A DNA stretch of 17,122 nucleotides from CAYLNH01 sp964384625 (GCA_964384625.1 CAYLNH010000149.1:1-17122), one strand, 5' to 3'; positions 1-9,296 are shown, numbered from the stretch's first letter. Notes: generated by a model not told the origin, from the sequence alone. Numbers and translations are program-made.

Positions 1-1
1 T

Positions 2-1366
2 CTATGCTCAAAAGAGAGCCGCATGATGGTCAACGAACGGGAACGCACTCAAATGGTTACGTTGGGAGATGCATTACAAATCAATGTCGATATCCTGGAT
101 CAGAAGGGCAAACCCGTACCCGGCGCGTTTCCGCTAAAGGTGCGTGTAAAAAGTGGTAAAGGTGACATCCTGAGTCTTTCCAGGGACTTGAGCCTGCAAA
201 GCGGAGGCACGGTGAGTCTGCGGACCGCGCTCAATGAATCACCGGGAGAATGGACGGTGTCCGTGCGCGACGGTATTAGCCGCATTTCGGGCTCCGCGAC
301 CGTCACGGCCGGGGCCCCGCGCGGCGTTAAATCAGCGCCCGACTTCCCGGCCTGGGGGCAGCCTTCAGAACTGTGGGAGGCGGAGCGTATGCCGGCCGGT
401 GAATTCGTGGATAAACTAAAAAAACTGGCCGATATTTACCGCCGCAAAACGGGTAAAGAGACATGGATGGTCAAACAGCGGCTGGGTGCCCATTACAGTT
501 TCTTTGGCCGAACACGTCATGCCCTGATACGCGATCTCTGGCGTGTGGATTGGCGGGCGTATGTCAAGGCGCTGCGCGGCGCCGTTCAGGGCGGCGCCAA
601 TTTGATACTGGTTGGCGAGGATCTCGGCCTCGATCCGGCCACGGGCCTCACGGTCTCGCCGTATCAGGAGGCCACGCAGCTCGCCGCCGCGGCCGAGGCC
701 ATGCAGGGCGCAACCTGGTCCGGCCTCTCGCTTGATGGCGAGGTCGTACGCGCGAAGTTGGGCCGGGGGAGTCTGGTGCTCAGCCGCGTCACGCCCGACG
801 GCGCGAGTTCGTCGTGGGGCTACGCGCGCTTCTGGCTCCGGCGCCTGCAAAAGACGCTTGCGACAGCGCCCGCCCATCCAAAAATCCCGGCGCCCGATGC
901 GCCAGCCCTGCGCCACTGGCTCAGCGGCAAAATGGCGCTCGTCAAGGGACCGCGGACCGTTGTCTGGAACGGGGGTTGGGAAGCCGAAGAGGGCAGGCGG
1001 CCCGTATGGAAGAACGCGTGGATACAAACCTTCGACCCCGGGAAGCACACCACGGGGCCGGTCTTCGTGCTCCGTCTGCCGCCGACGGGTAAGATCCAGA
1101 AGGCCACAGTTCACCTGGCACTGAAGAGTAACGGGCCGATAATGATCGACATCGGCGCGGACGGCAAAGTGAACGCCAACGGTTCCGCGAAGGAACTTTC
1201 CGCAAAATGTCATGCGGCGACCATCAATCACTACCTCGCGTGGCGCGAAACCGCCTGCGGCGGCGTCGAACGCGATCTTGACGGCTGGCGACTGATACCA
1301 GTCCGCTTCACTTCACCCTCCCCGACCCAGGTGACGGTGACGGGTTTCGAGGTGGAGTTGCGCTAG
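2..1366 (+). CDS. Probable C-terminal part of a large exported protein with an Ig/macroglobulin-like domain (5' partial)
   Basis: The reading frame has no stop between the left edge and the first ATG (position 23), so the gene probably starts outside the window; a start at 23 gives 447 residues. Counting from that ATG, residues 12-97 look like an Ig- or macroglobulin-like beta domain, with the pattern VTLGDALQINVDILDQKGKP and alternating hydrophobic strands. A middle part (about 100-300) is rich in W, R and A and is not recognised; 'ANLILVGEDLGLD' and 'LGRGSLVLSRV' resemble the core strands of amidotransferase-like accessory domains of glycosidases, but this is weak. The last 130 residues look like a jelly-roll beta domain. 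No signal peptide is seen at the ATG, which also suits a truncated gene. The next gene starts 21 bp downstream, so the two are probably co-transcribed. Function unknown; a polysaccharide-related surface role is inferred only from its neighbours. Confidence 0.7.
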   Translation, partial: LCSKESRMMVNERERTQMVTLGDALQINVDILDQKGKPVPGAFPLKVRVKSGKGDILSLSRDLSLQSGGTVSLRTALNESPGEWTVSVRDGISRISGSATVTAGAPRGVKSAPDFPAWGQPSELWEAERMPAGEFVDKLKKLADIYRRKTGKETWMVKQRLGAHYSFFGRTRHALIRDLWRVDWRAYVKALRGAVQGGANLILVGEDLGLDPATGLTVSPYQEATQLAAAAEAMQGATWSGLSLDGEVVRAKLGRGSLVLSRVTPDGASSSWGYARFWLRRLQKTLATAPAHPKIPAPDAPALRHWLSGKMALVKGPRTVVWNGGWEAEEGRRPVWKNAWIQTFDPGKHTTGPVFVLRLPPTGKIQKATVHLALKSNGPIMIDIGADGKVNANGSAKELSAKCHAATINHYLAWRETACGGVERDLDGWRLIPVRFTSPSPTQVTVTGFEVELR

Positions 1367-1387
1367 CCAAACCTTTTAAGGATAAAT

Positions 1388-4300
1388 GTGATCATGGGCA
1401 ATCCCGCACGCCAGGTTCCCGGCAAGGGCGTTGGCAGAAAACCGGACGCGCTCACGCCGCGCCATGGTTCTCCGGGCGGAAGCAGCAGGTTCTTCCTGGT
1501 CTTCATTCTGGTGGTGGTGGTCATCGGCGTCGCCGGTCTCGCCCTCTGGTATTACCGCAACCAACCGCGCCGGCATGGTGGCGATGCCCGCGACCAAGAC
1601 CTCGCCGGTCATGTCGCCACGGTTGATGACGTCGCCGCAGAGGATGACGTCGCCGCAGTGGATGATGTCGCCACGGTTGATGACGTCGCCGCAGTGGATG
1701 ACGTCGCCACGGCCGGCTCGAGTCTCAACTTTGTCGTTGACCGGCCCGGACTGGTTTCGGCGGCAGTTTATGATCGGGACGGGGTTCTGGTCCGCACCCT
1801 CCTGCGCGCCGAGCCCATGGAGGCGGGCAAGCATAAGCTCGCCTGGGACGGCCTCGATCGCCTCGGCCGGCCGCAGCCGCCGGGAGACTACACTGTGCGC
1901 ATCCTCTGCAAGCCGCCCTTCCAACGCGAGTTCATCATGCAGGTCGGTGTGAACCCCAGTTCGAAACCGTATGATCCGTGGGTCGGGGATTTTGCTGGCG
2001 CCAGCAGCGTGGCCGTGGACGAAACCGGTATGTACATCTCCAGTGCCAACGCCGAAGCCAACCTGATGATTATTAAGCAGTCACTTGACGGCAAAAAGCG
2101 CATGTGGGGGGAAACAGACCCCGATCCCTGGCGCGGCGGACTGTCTCTGGGCACGGATGGCAAAACCGTATATGTCCTGCAGCAAAACGGCTACATCATC
2201 TTGTTCGACGCCAAGACTGGCAAGCATACCGGCCGCTGGGACATTATTTCAGAAGGCCCGCCGCCGAAGGGCAGGGACGCGATACGCAAGCGACGCAGAG
2301 CAACATACACGAGCCATGGGCCGATAGCTTCCTTTGATATGGACATACATGGGTCTACTCGCGTGGTATGCCGTCGCGATAAAAACCTGGTTCTTTGGTT
2401 GGATGAAAAAGGGGCCTGGGCCTCCAAGGTCAAGATAAAGGAGCCAAGGGCCGTGGCTGTCGGGCCGGGCGGTACGGCCTATGTCATATCCGGAACATCC
2501 GTGCTCTCGGTGACGCGGCAAGGCAGGAACAAACGGGTCATTTCCGGTCTGGTCAATCCATGGCGGCTAACGTATGACCTAACCAATGACGATCTACTGG
2601 TCGCGGAAGGGCCTGACGACTGGCGGGTGAAACGATTCTCGGCAACGGGAACGTTCAAAAGAGCCTATGGCCGCAAGGGCGGGCGCAAAGAGGGCGTGTA
2701 CGATCCCGCTGACTTCTACCAATACACGGACATCACCGCCGACGGCAGAGGCGGATTCTTCATTGCCGAACCCCGAAATCCACCCAGGCGGGTCGCGCAT
2801 TTCAATGGCGATGGCAAACTCGTTCGCGAATGGTACGGGGGCCTTGCGTTTTTTTCACCCAACGCCATTGATCCACGCGACCCCACTCAGGTCTGGTACC
2901 ATGCCACCATCAGAGGAATTGTCCTGGCAGAGGTTGACTACGGGAAGAAGACGTGGGCCGTTAAAGAAACCTTCAATTTTGCCGACAAGGCCGACGGCCT
3001 TGGCCGCCGCCTCAGCGTTCATAGCGCGAATAAGTTTTACGTCAGGTATCACGACGGCAAGCGGCACATCGTGTTCGATACATTCCCGCCGTCTGTCTTT
3101 CATCACCACGACGGCAAACTCGAGCCCGTAGTCATCGGCAACCGGCGTCCCGTGTTTCCTCAGCCTGAAGAGATCGCCCGAATAATGACCGGTTCTGACG
3201 ATAAAGAAACAATCGATCAATGGATCAAAAAACACATTGCGGACTACAAGGGACGGATGTACGGCATAAAAAACACCTACCTGTGGACCGACAAAAACGG
3301 CGACCGTATGCCTCAGGCTAAGGAAATCTCTCTACATATGCTGGGTAATACTTACCACGGTCCGGGCGCGGGCGTCTTTGTTGGCAAAGATTTTTCCGTG
3401 CTTTGCGGCTCGGGCGATTTTCATCCGGTGCGCAAACGACACGGTATGCCAAACCAATTTTACACCAGCATCGCCCGCTTGAAACCGTCTTCCTGGTCGG
3501 GCGACGTCCCCCAATACCGCCTGCCGGCCAAGGCCGCCGCTATGGATATAGCGCCCATGTACGTCGAACCCCATAGTGACAAGTACAGCGGCCGGGCCGG
3601 GGTACGCCACACGTATGAGGATAACGAGGGCGCCCTCTATGCCTTTTACCAGTGGGGCGGAGGACTGGGCACTTTCCCGAACAACCAGGGCGGCAGATAC
3701 AGCCGATTGACAAAGTGGAACGTCAAGGGCAAACGCCGCTGGTCGGTGGGGCGTAAGGCCATGGGCGTGCCCTGCTCGACCCGAGGACAGTTCAGTCCTA
3801 CAGCTCCGGGTTGTTTCCATTACCCGGCGAGGATCGCGGGCGAAATGCGTGGTACCATTGTTGTGTGCGACCGCGTGGTCAATCCGGGTATGGCCTGGAC
3901 AAAGGACGGCCTGTTTGCGGGCAGCTTTTTCCCGGGACGCGTCAAAGACGGCCTGCCCGGCTGGGTCTATGAATGGCAGGCCCACTGGGACACACGGGGC
4001 AAGCGCGACTCCATAATCAACCACGATTCCCTGGAAGGCGGTTCCATTACCGAACACAAAGGCAATGTGTACTATTTGTCGCCGGGAAGAAACAGCGTTG
4101 TCGTGTACCGCGTACACGGCTATGATGTCGCTGAATGGACACGGATTTCTCAAAACGTCCGCTTGTCGGGGCGCCCCGCTTCGGCCAAAGGCAAAGGAAA
4201 CGGTCTGGTTGCCGAGTTTTTCAGCGGACGCGATCTCAAAGGCCGCCCGCAAGTGCGGCAAAAAAATGCCGATCCCGCGGCGCTTTCTCTTCCGTCACAG

Positions 4301-5098
4301 TTTGATAAAGGCAAAGCCTATGCCGTACGCCTTACCGGTCTTCTGGAAGTTCCCCTGACGGAAGCGTATAAGTTCACGGTAAGGGGCGGCGCGGCGCGGA
4401 TGTGGCTGGACGGCAAGCTGGTCGTTGACTACTGGAACGAGGTGTCGCGCTTTGACAGTGGCGGCAGCAGCACGGCCATTCCTTTACAGGCCGGCCAACG
4501 CCTGCGCCTGCAAATCGATGTCGTACACACAAGACAAATAAGATTCAATAGATTTATGGGACGACGGGATAAAGGAAGCATCGTGCGTCTGCGATGGGCC
4601 TCAAAGAATACAGATATGGACGATGTCCCCAAACGCTTTCTCTACGCGGAAGACGTCAAGATCACTAAATCATTGACACCGCGTCCGGCCACACGGATGA
4701 TTGAGGCCAGGTCCTTTGATCGCGGAATCAGCTCCAAGGGCCTGTACTATAACAATTTCCATTGGTTTCATCACATCCAGGATCTGAAAAGCGGCCGACA
4801 CGCCGGCTACCGCAGTATTGATTTTGGTTCCGGAGTGTCCGTGTTTTACTTGCATCTGCGCGGTGAACAAAGGAAAGGAGAGAAACTGGAACTGCGCATC
4901 GACAAGCCCAATGGCCGGCGCGTCGGAACGGTGGAGATTCCGGAGCTCAACCTCGAACGGTGTGACGTCGGCCCCGACGGCCATGGGGTTGAAACGGTTC
5001 ATAAAACTAAGATCAGGGGAGTGTCCGGCGTGCATGATCTGTACCTGGTCTCGACGGCAGGCCGCGGCGTGCATTTTCGCGCGTTCCGTTTTGAGTGA
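1388..5098 (+). CDS. Membrane-anchored FlgD-Ig / beta-propeller / PA14 / CBM6-like surface protein
   Basis: A 1236-residue protein. A basic N-terminus is followed by one hydrophobic span (about residues 35-55), with no clear signal-peptidase site, so it is likely an N-terminal anchor. Residues 76-108 form an acidic VA(T/A)(V/E)DD repeat linker. Residues 112-190 match a FlgD-type Ig domain (AWDGLDRLGRPQPPGDYTVR). Residues about 200-930 carry NHL/PQQ-like propeller strands such as AVGPGGTAYVISG, with an EF-hand-like loop D635-N637-D639-E646. Residues about 937-1090 are PA14-like (GLVAEFFSGRDLKG, RMWLDGKLVVDYW). Residues about 1100-1236 match CBM6-type jelly rolls (IEARSFDRGI, HAGYRSIDFG, GVHDLYLV). 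PA14 and CBM6 domains commonly bind glycans, so a carbohydrate-binding surface role is inferred; no catalytic site was found. The start is GTG at 1388, six bases after AAGG; ATG at 1394 is the alternative. It is a paralogue of the next gene in the Ig-propeller core. Confidence 0.87.
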   Translation: MIMGNPARQVPGKGVGRKPDALTPRHGSPGGSSRFFLVFILVVVVIGVAGLALWYYRNQPRRHGGDARDQDLAGHVATVDDVAAEDDVAAVDDVATVDDVAAVDDVATAGSSLNFVVDRPGLVSAAVYDRDGVLVRTLLRAEPMEAGKHKLAWDGLDRLGRPQPPGDYTVRILCKPPFQREFIMQVGVNPSSKPYDPWVGDFAGASSVAVDETGMYISSANAEANLMIIKQSLDGKKRMWGETDPDPWRGGLSLGTDGKTVYVLQQNGYIILFDAKTGKHTGRWDIISEGPPPKGRDAIRKRRRATYTSHGPIASFDMDIHGSTRVVCRRDKNLVLWLDEKGAWASKVKIKEPRAVAVGPGGTAYVISGTSVLSVTRQGRNKRVISGLVNPWRLTYDLTNDDLLVAEGPDDWRVKRFSATGTFKRAYGRKGGRKEGVYDPADFYQYTDITADGRGGFFIAEPRNPPRRVAHFNGDGKLVREWYGGLAFFSPNAIDPRDPTQVWYHATIRGIVLAEVDYGKKTWAVKETFNFADKADGLGRRLSVHSANKFYVRYHDGKRHIVFDTFPPSVFHHHDGKLEPVVIGNRRPVFPQPEEIARIMTGSDDKETIDQWIKKHIADYKGRMYGIKNTYLWTDKNGDRMPQAKEISLHMLGNTYHGPGAGVFVGKDFSVLCGSGDFHPVRKRHGMPNQFYTSIARLKPSSWSGDVPQYRLPAKAAAMDIAPMYVEPHSDKYSGRAGVRHTYEDNEGALYAFYQWGGGLGTFPNNQGGRYSRLTKWNVKGKRRWSVGRKAMGVPCSTRGQFSPTAPGCFHYPARIAGEMRGTIVVCDRVVNPGMAWTKDGLFAGSFFPGRVKDGLPGWVYEWQAHWDTRGKRDSIINHDSLEGGSITEHKGNVYYLSPGRNSVVVYRVHGYDVAEWTRISQNVRLSGRPASAKGKGNGLVAEFFSGRDLKGRPQVRQKNADPAALSLPSQFDKGKAYAVRLTGLLEVPLTEAYKFTVRGGAARMWLDGKLVVDYWNEVSRFDSGGSSTAIPLQAGQRLRLQIDVVHTRQIRFNRFMGRRDKGSIVRLRWASKNTDMDDVPKRFLYAEDVKITKSLTPRPATRMIEARSFDRGISSKGLYYNNFHWFHHIQDLKSGRHAGYRSIDFGSGVSVFYLHLRGEQRKGEKLELRIDKPNGRRVGTVEIPELNLERCDVGPDGHGVETVHKTKIRGVSGVHDLYLVSTAGRGVHFRAFRFE
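1613..1712 (+). repeat. 18-bp in-frame tandem repeat (about 5.5 copies) coding an acidic linker
   Basis: Five complete 18-bp units starting at 1613, 1631, 1649, 1667 and 1685, then a 10-bp partial unit at 1703. The consensus is GTCGCC(A/G)C(G/A)G(T/A)(T/G)GATGA(C/T). Each unit codes six residues, VA(T/A)(V/E)DD, so copy-number change keeps the frame. The array lies between the membrane span and the Ig domain of the 1388-5098 protein and acts as a spacer. Units 1 and 4 are identical, which suggests recent duplication. Confidence 0.93.
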
Positions 5099-5157
5099 GT
5101 TGGGAGTTAACCGCTCGTGGGTATCACACAAAGTGTTTGTTGTATGAATAGTACCGC

Positions 5158-5172
5158 CCGGCACGAGGCCGG
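5158..5172 (+). other. Small GC-rich hairpin in the 5099-5223 gap
   Basis: CCGGC-ACGAG-GCCGG forms a 5-bp stem with a 5-nt loop between the two large surface-protein genes. No T-tract follows, so it is not a convincing intrinsic terminator. It could be an mRNA processing or stability element. The rest of this 125-bp gap shows only the ribosome binding site of the next gene (AAGGAA at 5211-5216, seven bases before the ATG). Confidence 0.3.
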
Positions 5173-5223
5173 CGAACAAAATATGCAATCACAACCGCAA
5201 CACCAACGACAAGGAAACAGAAC

Positions 5224-8200
5224 ATGCCAATGGAGTTCTTCGAAAAATTACTCAAGGGGGTTTTGCTCATGACCCTGCTGTCTGCAAGCCTGCTTAACGT
5301 TCACGGTTCGGACAGCGGCCGGGGCCGTCACGCTCAATTCTATGTGACACCGACGCCTGGCAAAGTGAAGATCGACGGCAAGCTCGACGACTGGGATCTG
5401 TCGGGCATGATCGAGATGTTCGTCACCGAAGCGACCCGCGCCGTCCGCAGCGGCAAGGTCGCGGCGATGTACGACAAGGACGCCTTCTACATCTGCGGCA
5501 AGATCACCGATTCCACGCCGATGATGAATCGTCACGATCCGCTGGTGGACCCGAACAAGGCCTGGGACGCCGACTCCCTGCAGTTTCGACTCGTCACGAA
5601 TCCGAATGCCGATTATCCGGTGCAGGAGTCCGCGTTCAAGTACCGGGGCAAGAACAAGGCCAAAGACACGCGCGACGACATCGTCCACCTGCTGCTGTGG
5701 CACTACACGGACAAGAAGACGGCCAACCTGCAGATGCACTATGGCATGGGCTACCGGGTGCCGCGGAAGGAGTGGGAACCGCACGGCCTGGTGCCCCAAG
5801 ACAAGTTCCAGGGCGCCTACCGCAAATGGGATGACGGCAAAGGCTACACCTTCGAGTACCGCATTCCTTGGAGCACGATGGGCGCCAAGACCCCGCCGCA
5901 GGCAGACGACAAAATCGCGGGCACCGTCAATGTCTTCTGGTCGCGCGCCGATGGACTCAAGACTGCCGGCGGCAATGCCTGGGCCTATGACATCCTCGGG
6001 CAATCCGGCTTCCCCTTCCAGAGCGCTGCCTGCTGGGGCCGCGTGATCTTCGCCAAGACCGGCAACGTGCCGCAGGAATTGGTTGAGGAAGGCGTCCCGC
6101 CGGAGAAACCGCTGCCTCTCGAATTCACCTACAAACTGCCGGCCGACGGCCAGACCACGATCCAGCTCTTCAACAAAGACAACCAGGCGGCGCGTATCAT
6201 CGTCCCGCAACAGCAACGCCAGGGCGGACAGAATGTCGAACGCTGGGACGGATTGAACGACAACGGCAAACTGCTGCCGGCCGGCACCTACCGCTGGCGC
6301 GGCGTCTACAGCCCGGATCCGGTCAAAGTCAAGTATCGGTTCTCCGTCCATAACTCCGGGCAGCCGCCGCACCCGACCGATGACGGCACCGGCGGCTGGG
6401 GCTCCGATCACGACAGCCCGCAGACGGCCGTGGCCTTCGACGACGGGGTCCTGTTGGCGTGGGGCGGCGCCGAATACGGCTGGGGCCTGATCCGTACGGA
6501 CTTCAGCGGCCGCAAACAGTGGGGGTCAAAGCACGGCGCCCACTTCCTCGCGAGTGACGGTGAGAGGATTTACTTCGCCGGCGATCGCGGTTTCCATCGC
6601 TCGGCGGACGTGCGCATGCTCGACATCGAAGACTCTCGGCCGACACGCCTGGCCAACGGCGTTGCGTCTTTCGCCGCGCCGGACGGTGGCGAAGGCGCGG
6701 AGAACCATCCAAGCGGACTTACCTGGCACGCCGATCGTCTCTATATCGCCTACAGCCGCCGGAATCTGGTCGCGGTCTTCGACACGACCAACGGCAAACT
6801 GCGGCACACCTGGGAGGTCCCGACACCGGGCCGTCTGGCGGCCCGGCCGAACGGCGCGCTGGCCGTCATCAGCGGCGACAAGGTCCTGAGTGTCAGCAAG
6901 GGCAAGGTGAGTGAATGGATCACCGGCAAGCTGGACGATCCACACGGCCTGGCTGTGGGGCCGGACGGCACGGCATATGTCGCCAACCGCGGCAAGCTGC
7001 AGAACGTCTCCGTCTTCAACGCCGACGGCAAGTACGAGCGGAGCATCGGCAAGACCGGCGGGCGCCCCGCCATGGGCCGATACGATGCGTCCGGCATGTA
7101 CCAGCCCGGCGGTATCACGCTGGATGCCAAAGGCAACCTCTGGGTCGCCGAGACCAAAGACAGCCCCAAACGCTTCAGCGTTTGGAACGCGAAGACCGGT
7201 GAACTCGTCGACGAATTCTTCGGCGGCTCCGCCTACTTCGCCTACGGCCACATCGACCCGGCGCGGCCCGACGAAATCTACGCCCACAACGTCTTGTGGA
7301 AGATCGATTGGGAAACCGGCAAGACCAAACCAATAACAACGATCTGGCGGCAGACCGGGCCGAACACCGCGCCGGCGCCGACCTCCGGCGCCTACGCCAG
7401 TTCGGGCGGCCTGAGACTGGTCACGGCGAAAAACGGCAGGCAGTTCGCCTACTGCGGCGCACCGTACGGCAACGTCTTCGTCTACATGCGCGGCGACGAC
7501 GACATCTTCCGCCCCATCTGCGGCGAGATCAATCCCTGGATGAAAAAGACACGGCACCGCGAGGTCTTCGACGAACTGAAGGCCACGTGGGGCCCGATCT
7601 GGAAGAAAAAACGACTCCGCGGCCGCAAACGGCCCCCCGGCATGTTCTGTCAGGACATGAATGACGACGGCGCCATGCAGTTCGAGGAGTTCACCGTCCG
7701 CGTCAAGGAGAACGCCGGCATCGGTAAGATCATCGCCATCGAGGAGGACCTGACCCTGCGGCTGAGCTGCGGCCGGCAACTGAAGCCCCATGCAGTCACC
7801 GACCCGGGACGGCCGATCTACAAGCTTGCCGACGCCGAGGACACGCCGCTGCGCGGCAAGCTCCGCGGTGGCGGCTACAGCGTCTTCGATGAATCCGGTA
7901 ATGCATACACCCTGAAGCACACCAAAGGTCCGGCATTGATCAAGTGGTCCGCGAACGGCGAGATGCAGTGGAATTACCCCAACCTGCTTATGTGGAAGAA
8001 GTGCATGAACCTGCCGACCATCAAGCCCGGACGCCTTTGGGCCATGACCCAACCCATGGGCATTGCCGACGGCGTCCTCGCCATCCAGACCTACTTCGGC
8101 CCGGCGCAGTTGTTCCGGACCGACGGCATGTATCTGGGCATGCTCCTGCAGGACGGCCGCAACCGCATCGGCGTCGACGCCTACAAAGGCCAGCCCGAAG

Positions 8201-9072
8201 GCCAGGGCGGCAGTTTCCAGGAGATCGAAGTCGATGGCACAAAGCGGATCTTCATGATCCACGGCGGCCAGGACGTGCGGGTCTGGGAGGTCCTGAATCT
8301 CGACCGCATCAAGGACCTCCCCGGCGGCACCTATGTGCATACGAAGGAGATGGTCGCCAAAGCTAAGGAAGCCCAGATCAAGTACAAGGAAGCCATGTCC
8401 GGCGGCAAGCTGATCCGCATCGCCAAAGGCCGTGCGGCGCTGGAGAAGATCACTCCGGCAAAGCGTCGGCTGGAGGGCGGCCGCGGACTCGAAGCGCGCG
8501 TGGCCCGGGACGACACCCACCTGTATGTGCGCTACGACATCACCACGCCGCATCCCCTGGTCAACGGCCAGCCCAGCGAGCAGATCATCTTCCGCGGCGG
8601 CAACTGCCTGGACCTGCAGCTCGCCACCAATCCGAAGGTCAATCGCAAGAAACAGAAGCTGGCCCCCGGCGATCTGCGGCTGCTGGTCACGCGCAAAGAC
8701 GGCAAGCCGTTTGCCATGCTCTATCGCCCCAAGGTCGCCGGCTTCAAAGGCAAACCCAAAGTCCTGGTGTCACCTACCGGCAAGGAGTCCTTCGACAGCA
8801 TCGAACAAGTCAAGGTAGACCTGGACTACAAAAAGACGGCTGGCGGCTTCACCGCGACCGTCAAGGTCCCCCTGAAGACACTCGGCTTCCAACCGAAATC
8901 CGGACAGAAGGTCAAGATGGATCTCGGCTATGTGTTCGGCAACTCGAAGGGCACGACGACGCTGATGCGCGCCTATATCCACAACAACAGCTTCTCGGCC
9001 AACGTCGTGGACGACATCCCGAACGAAAGCCGTCTCGAACCCCATCAGTGGGGTGAGGCGGAGGTCGAGTAG
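5224..9072 (+). CDS. Exported FlgD-Ig / beta-propeller protein with two CBM9-like (DOMON) domains
   Basis: A 1282-residue protein. Residues 1-29 form a signal peptide: a charged start, the hydrophobic stretch GVLLMTLLSASLLNV, and a probable cut near HG-S. Residues about 38-275 match CBM9-like domains (VKIDGKLDDWDLSG, AWDADSLQFRL, FEYRIPWSTMG). Residues about 297-365 are a FlgD-type Ig domain (VERWDGLNDNGKLLPAGTYR). Residues about 370-1040 hold propeller strands (GLAVGPDGTAYVANRGK, GGITLDAKGNLWVAE), with an EF-hand-like loop at D811-N813-D815-E822. Residues about 1075-1282 form a second CBM9-like domain (DDTHLYVRYDI, NCLDLQLATN, TATVKVPLKTLGF). It is a paralogue of the upstream gene across the Ig-propeller core but has different flanking domains and a more GC-biased third codon position. 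A glycan or polymer-binding extracellular role is inferred; no catalytic residues were recognised. The ATG at 5224 is favoured by AAGGAA seven bases upstream and by the signal peptide. Confidence 0.9.
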   Translation: MPMEFFEKLLKGVLLMTLLSASLLNVHGSDSGRGRHAQFYVTPTPGKVKIDGKLDDWDLSGMIEMFVTEATRAVRSGKVAAMYDKDAFYICGKITDSTPMMNRHDPLVDPNKAWDADSLQFRLVTNPNADYPVQESAFKYRGKNKAKDTRDDIVHLLLWHYTDKKTANLQMHYGMGYRVPRKEWEPHGLVPQDKFQGAYRKWDDGKGYTFEYRIPWSTMGAKTPPQADDKIAGTVNVFWSRADGLKTAGGNAWAYDILGQSGFPFQSAACWGRVIFAKTGNVPQELVEEGVPPEKPLPLEFTYKLPADGQTTIQLFNKDNQAARIIVPQQQRQGGQNVERWDGLNDNGKLLPAGTYRWRGVYSPDPVKVKYRFSVHNSGQPPHPTDDGTGGWGSDHDSPQTAVAFDDGVLLAWGGAEYGWGLIRTDFSGRKQWGSKHGAHFLASDGERIYFAGDRGFHRSADVRMLDIEDSRPTRLANGVASFAAPDGGEGAENHPSGLTWHADRLYIAYSRRNLVAVFDTTNGKLRHTWEVPTPGRLAARPNGALAVISGDKVLSVSKGKVSEWITGKLDDPHGLAVGPDGTAYVANRGKLQNVSVFNADGKYERSIGKTGGRPAMGRYDASGMYQPGGITLDAKGNLWVAETKDSPKRFSVWNAKTGELVDEFFGGSAYFAYGHIDPARPDEIYAHNVLWKIDWETGKTKPITTIWRQTGPNTAPAPTSGAYASSGGLRLVTAKNGRQFAYCGAPYGNVFVYMRGDDDIFRPICGEINPWMKKTRHREVFDELKATWGPIWKKKRLRGRKRPPGMFCQDMNDDGAMQFEEFTVRVKENAGIGKIIAIEEDLTLRLSCGRQLKPHAVTDPGRPIYKLADAEDTPLRGKLRGGGYSVFDESGNAYTLKHTKGPALIKWSANGEMQWNYPNLLMWKKCMNLPTIKPGRLWAMTQPMGIADGVLAIQTYFGPAQLFRTDGMYLGMLLQDGRNRIGVDAYKGQPEGQGGSFQEIEVDGTKRIFMIHGGQDVRVWEVLNLDRIKDLPGGTYVHTKEMVAKAKEAQIKYKEAMSGGKLIRIAKGRAALEKITPAKRRLEGGRGLEARVARDDTHLYVRYDITTPHPLVNGQPSEQIIFRGGNCLDLQLATNPKVNRKKQKLAPGDLRLLVTRKDGKPFAMLYRPKVAGFKGKPKVLVSPTGKESFDSIEQVKVDLDYKKTAGGFTATVKVPLKTLGFQPKSGQKVKMDLGYVFGNSKGTTTLMRAYIHNNSFSANVVDDIPNESRLEPHQWGEAEVE

Positions 9073-9080
9073 GTTTGGTC

Positions 9081-9096
9081 GTGCCGGGCACGGCAC
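9081..9096 (+). terminator. Perfect hairpin just after the 5224-9072 gene (terminator-like, no T-tract)
   Basis: GTGCCG-GGCA-CGGCAC forms a perfect 6-bp stem with a 4-nt loop, starting 9 bp after the TAG stop. The following bases (TCTCTAAG) are not a real T-tract, so intrinsic termination is uncertain. It may instead protect the mRNA 3' end or belong to the hairpin cluster that follows. Confidence 0.35.
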
Positions 9097-9105
9097 TCTC
9101 TAAGT

Positions 9106-9284
9106 AATTCTGCGGACAGAATTCCTTCTGATGCGTCGGCGGACCGCCGCAGGAAATAGGAATACCGGAACGTCGGCAGTTTGTCTGCCGACCAACGCAA
9201 ATCCTGCTTGCGCGGCATAGCCTCGGCGGCGACGGGTCCGCAGGATTGGCCAGACAGAATGTCTCTCAAACCGGCGGACCGCCG
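9106..9284. repeat. Structured intergenic repeat cluster upstream of the first pseudopilin gene
   Basis: A series of short perfect dyads. AATTCTG-CGGA-CAGAATT lies at 9106-9123 and CGGCGG-A-CCGCCG at 9137-9149. GTCGGCAG-TTTGT-CTGCCGAC lies at 9172-9192. AATCCTGC pairs with GCAGGATT across 9200-9247. AGACA-GAA-TGTCT lies at 9252-9264, and CGGCGG-A-CCGCCG recurs at 9272-9284. The pattern GACAGAAT, about 20 nt, CGGCGGACCGCCGCA, GGAA occurs twice in the same orientation (9115-9155 and 9253-9291), so this is a diverged direct repeat with internal dyads. Reading frames through it on the minus strand are arginine-rich and repetitive and do not look like genes. It could be a REP-like element or a leader-RNA structure. 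Confidence 0.6.
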
Positions 9285-9296
9285 CACGGAATATGT

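Noticed and set aside
5248..6411. 387-codon minus-strand frame
   Set aside because: It is opposite the signal peptide and first CBM9-like domain of the + strand gene, and its low-complexity V/R/A composition is typical of a shadow frame.
6526..8553. 675-codon open frame on the minus strand inside the second large surface-protein gene
   Set aside because: It is antisense to a gene with clear domains and a ribosome binding site. Its composition (rich in V, A, D, G and R) is what GC-rich third positions produce when read backwards, and no domain motif is seen.
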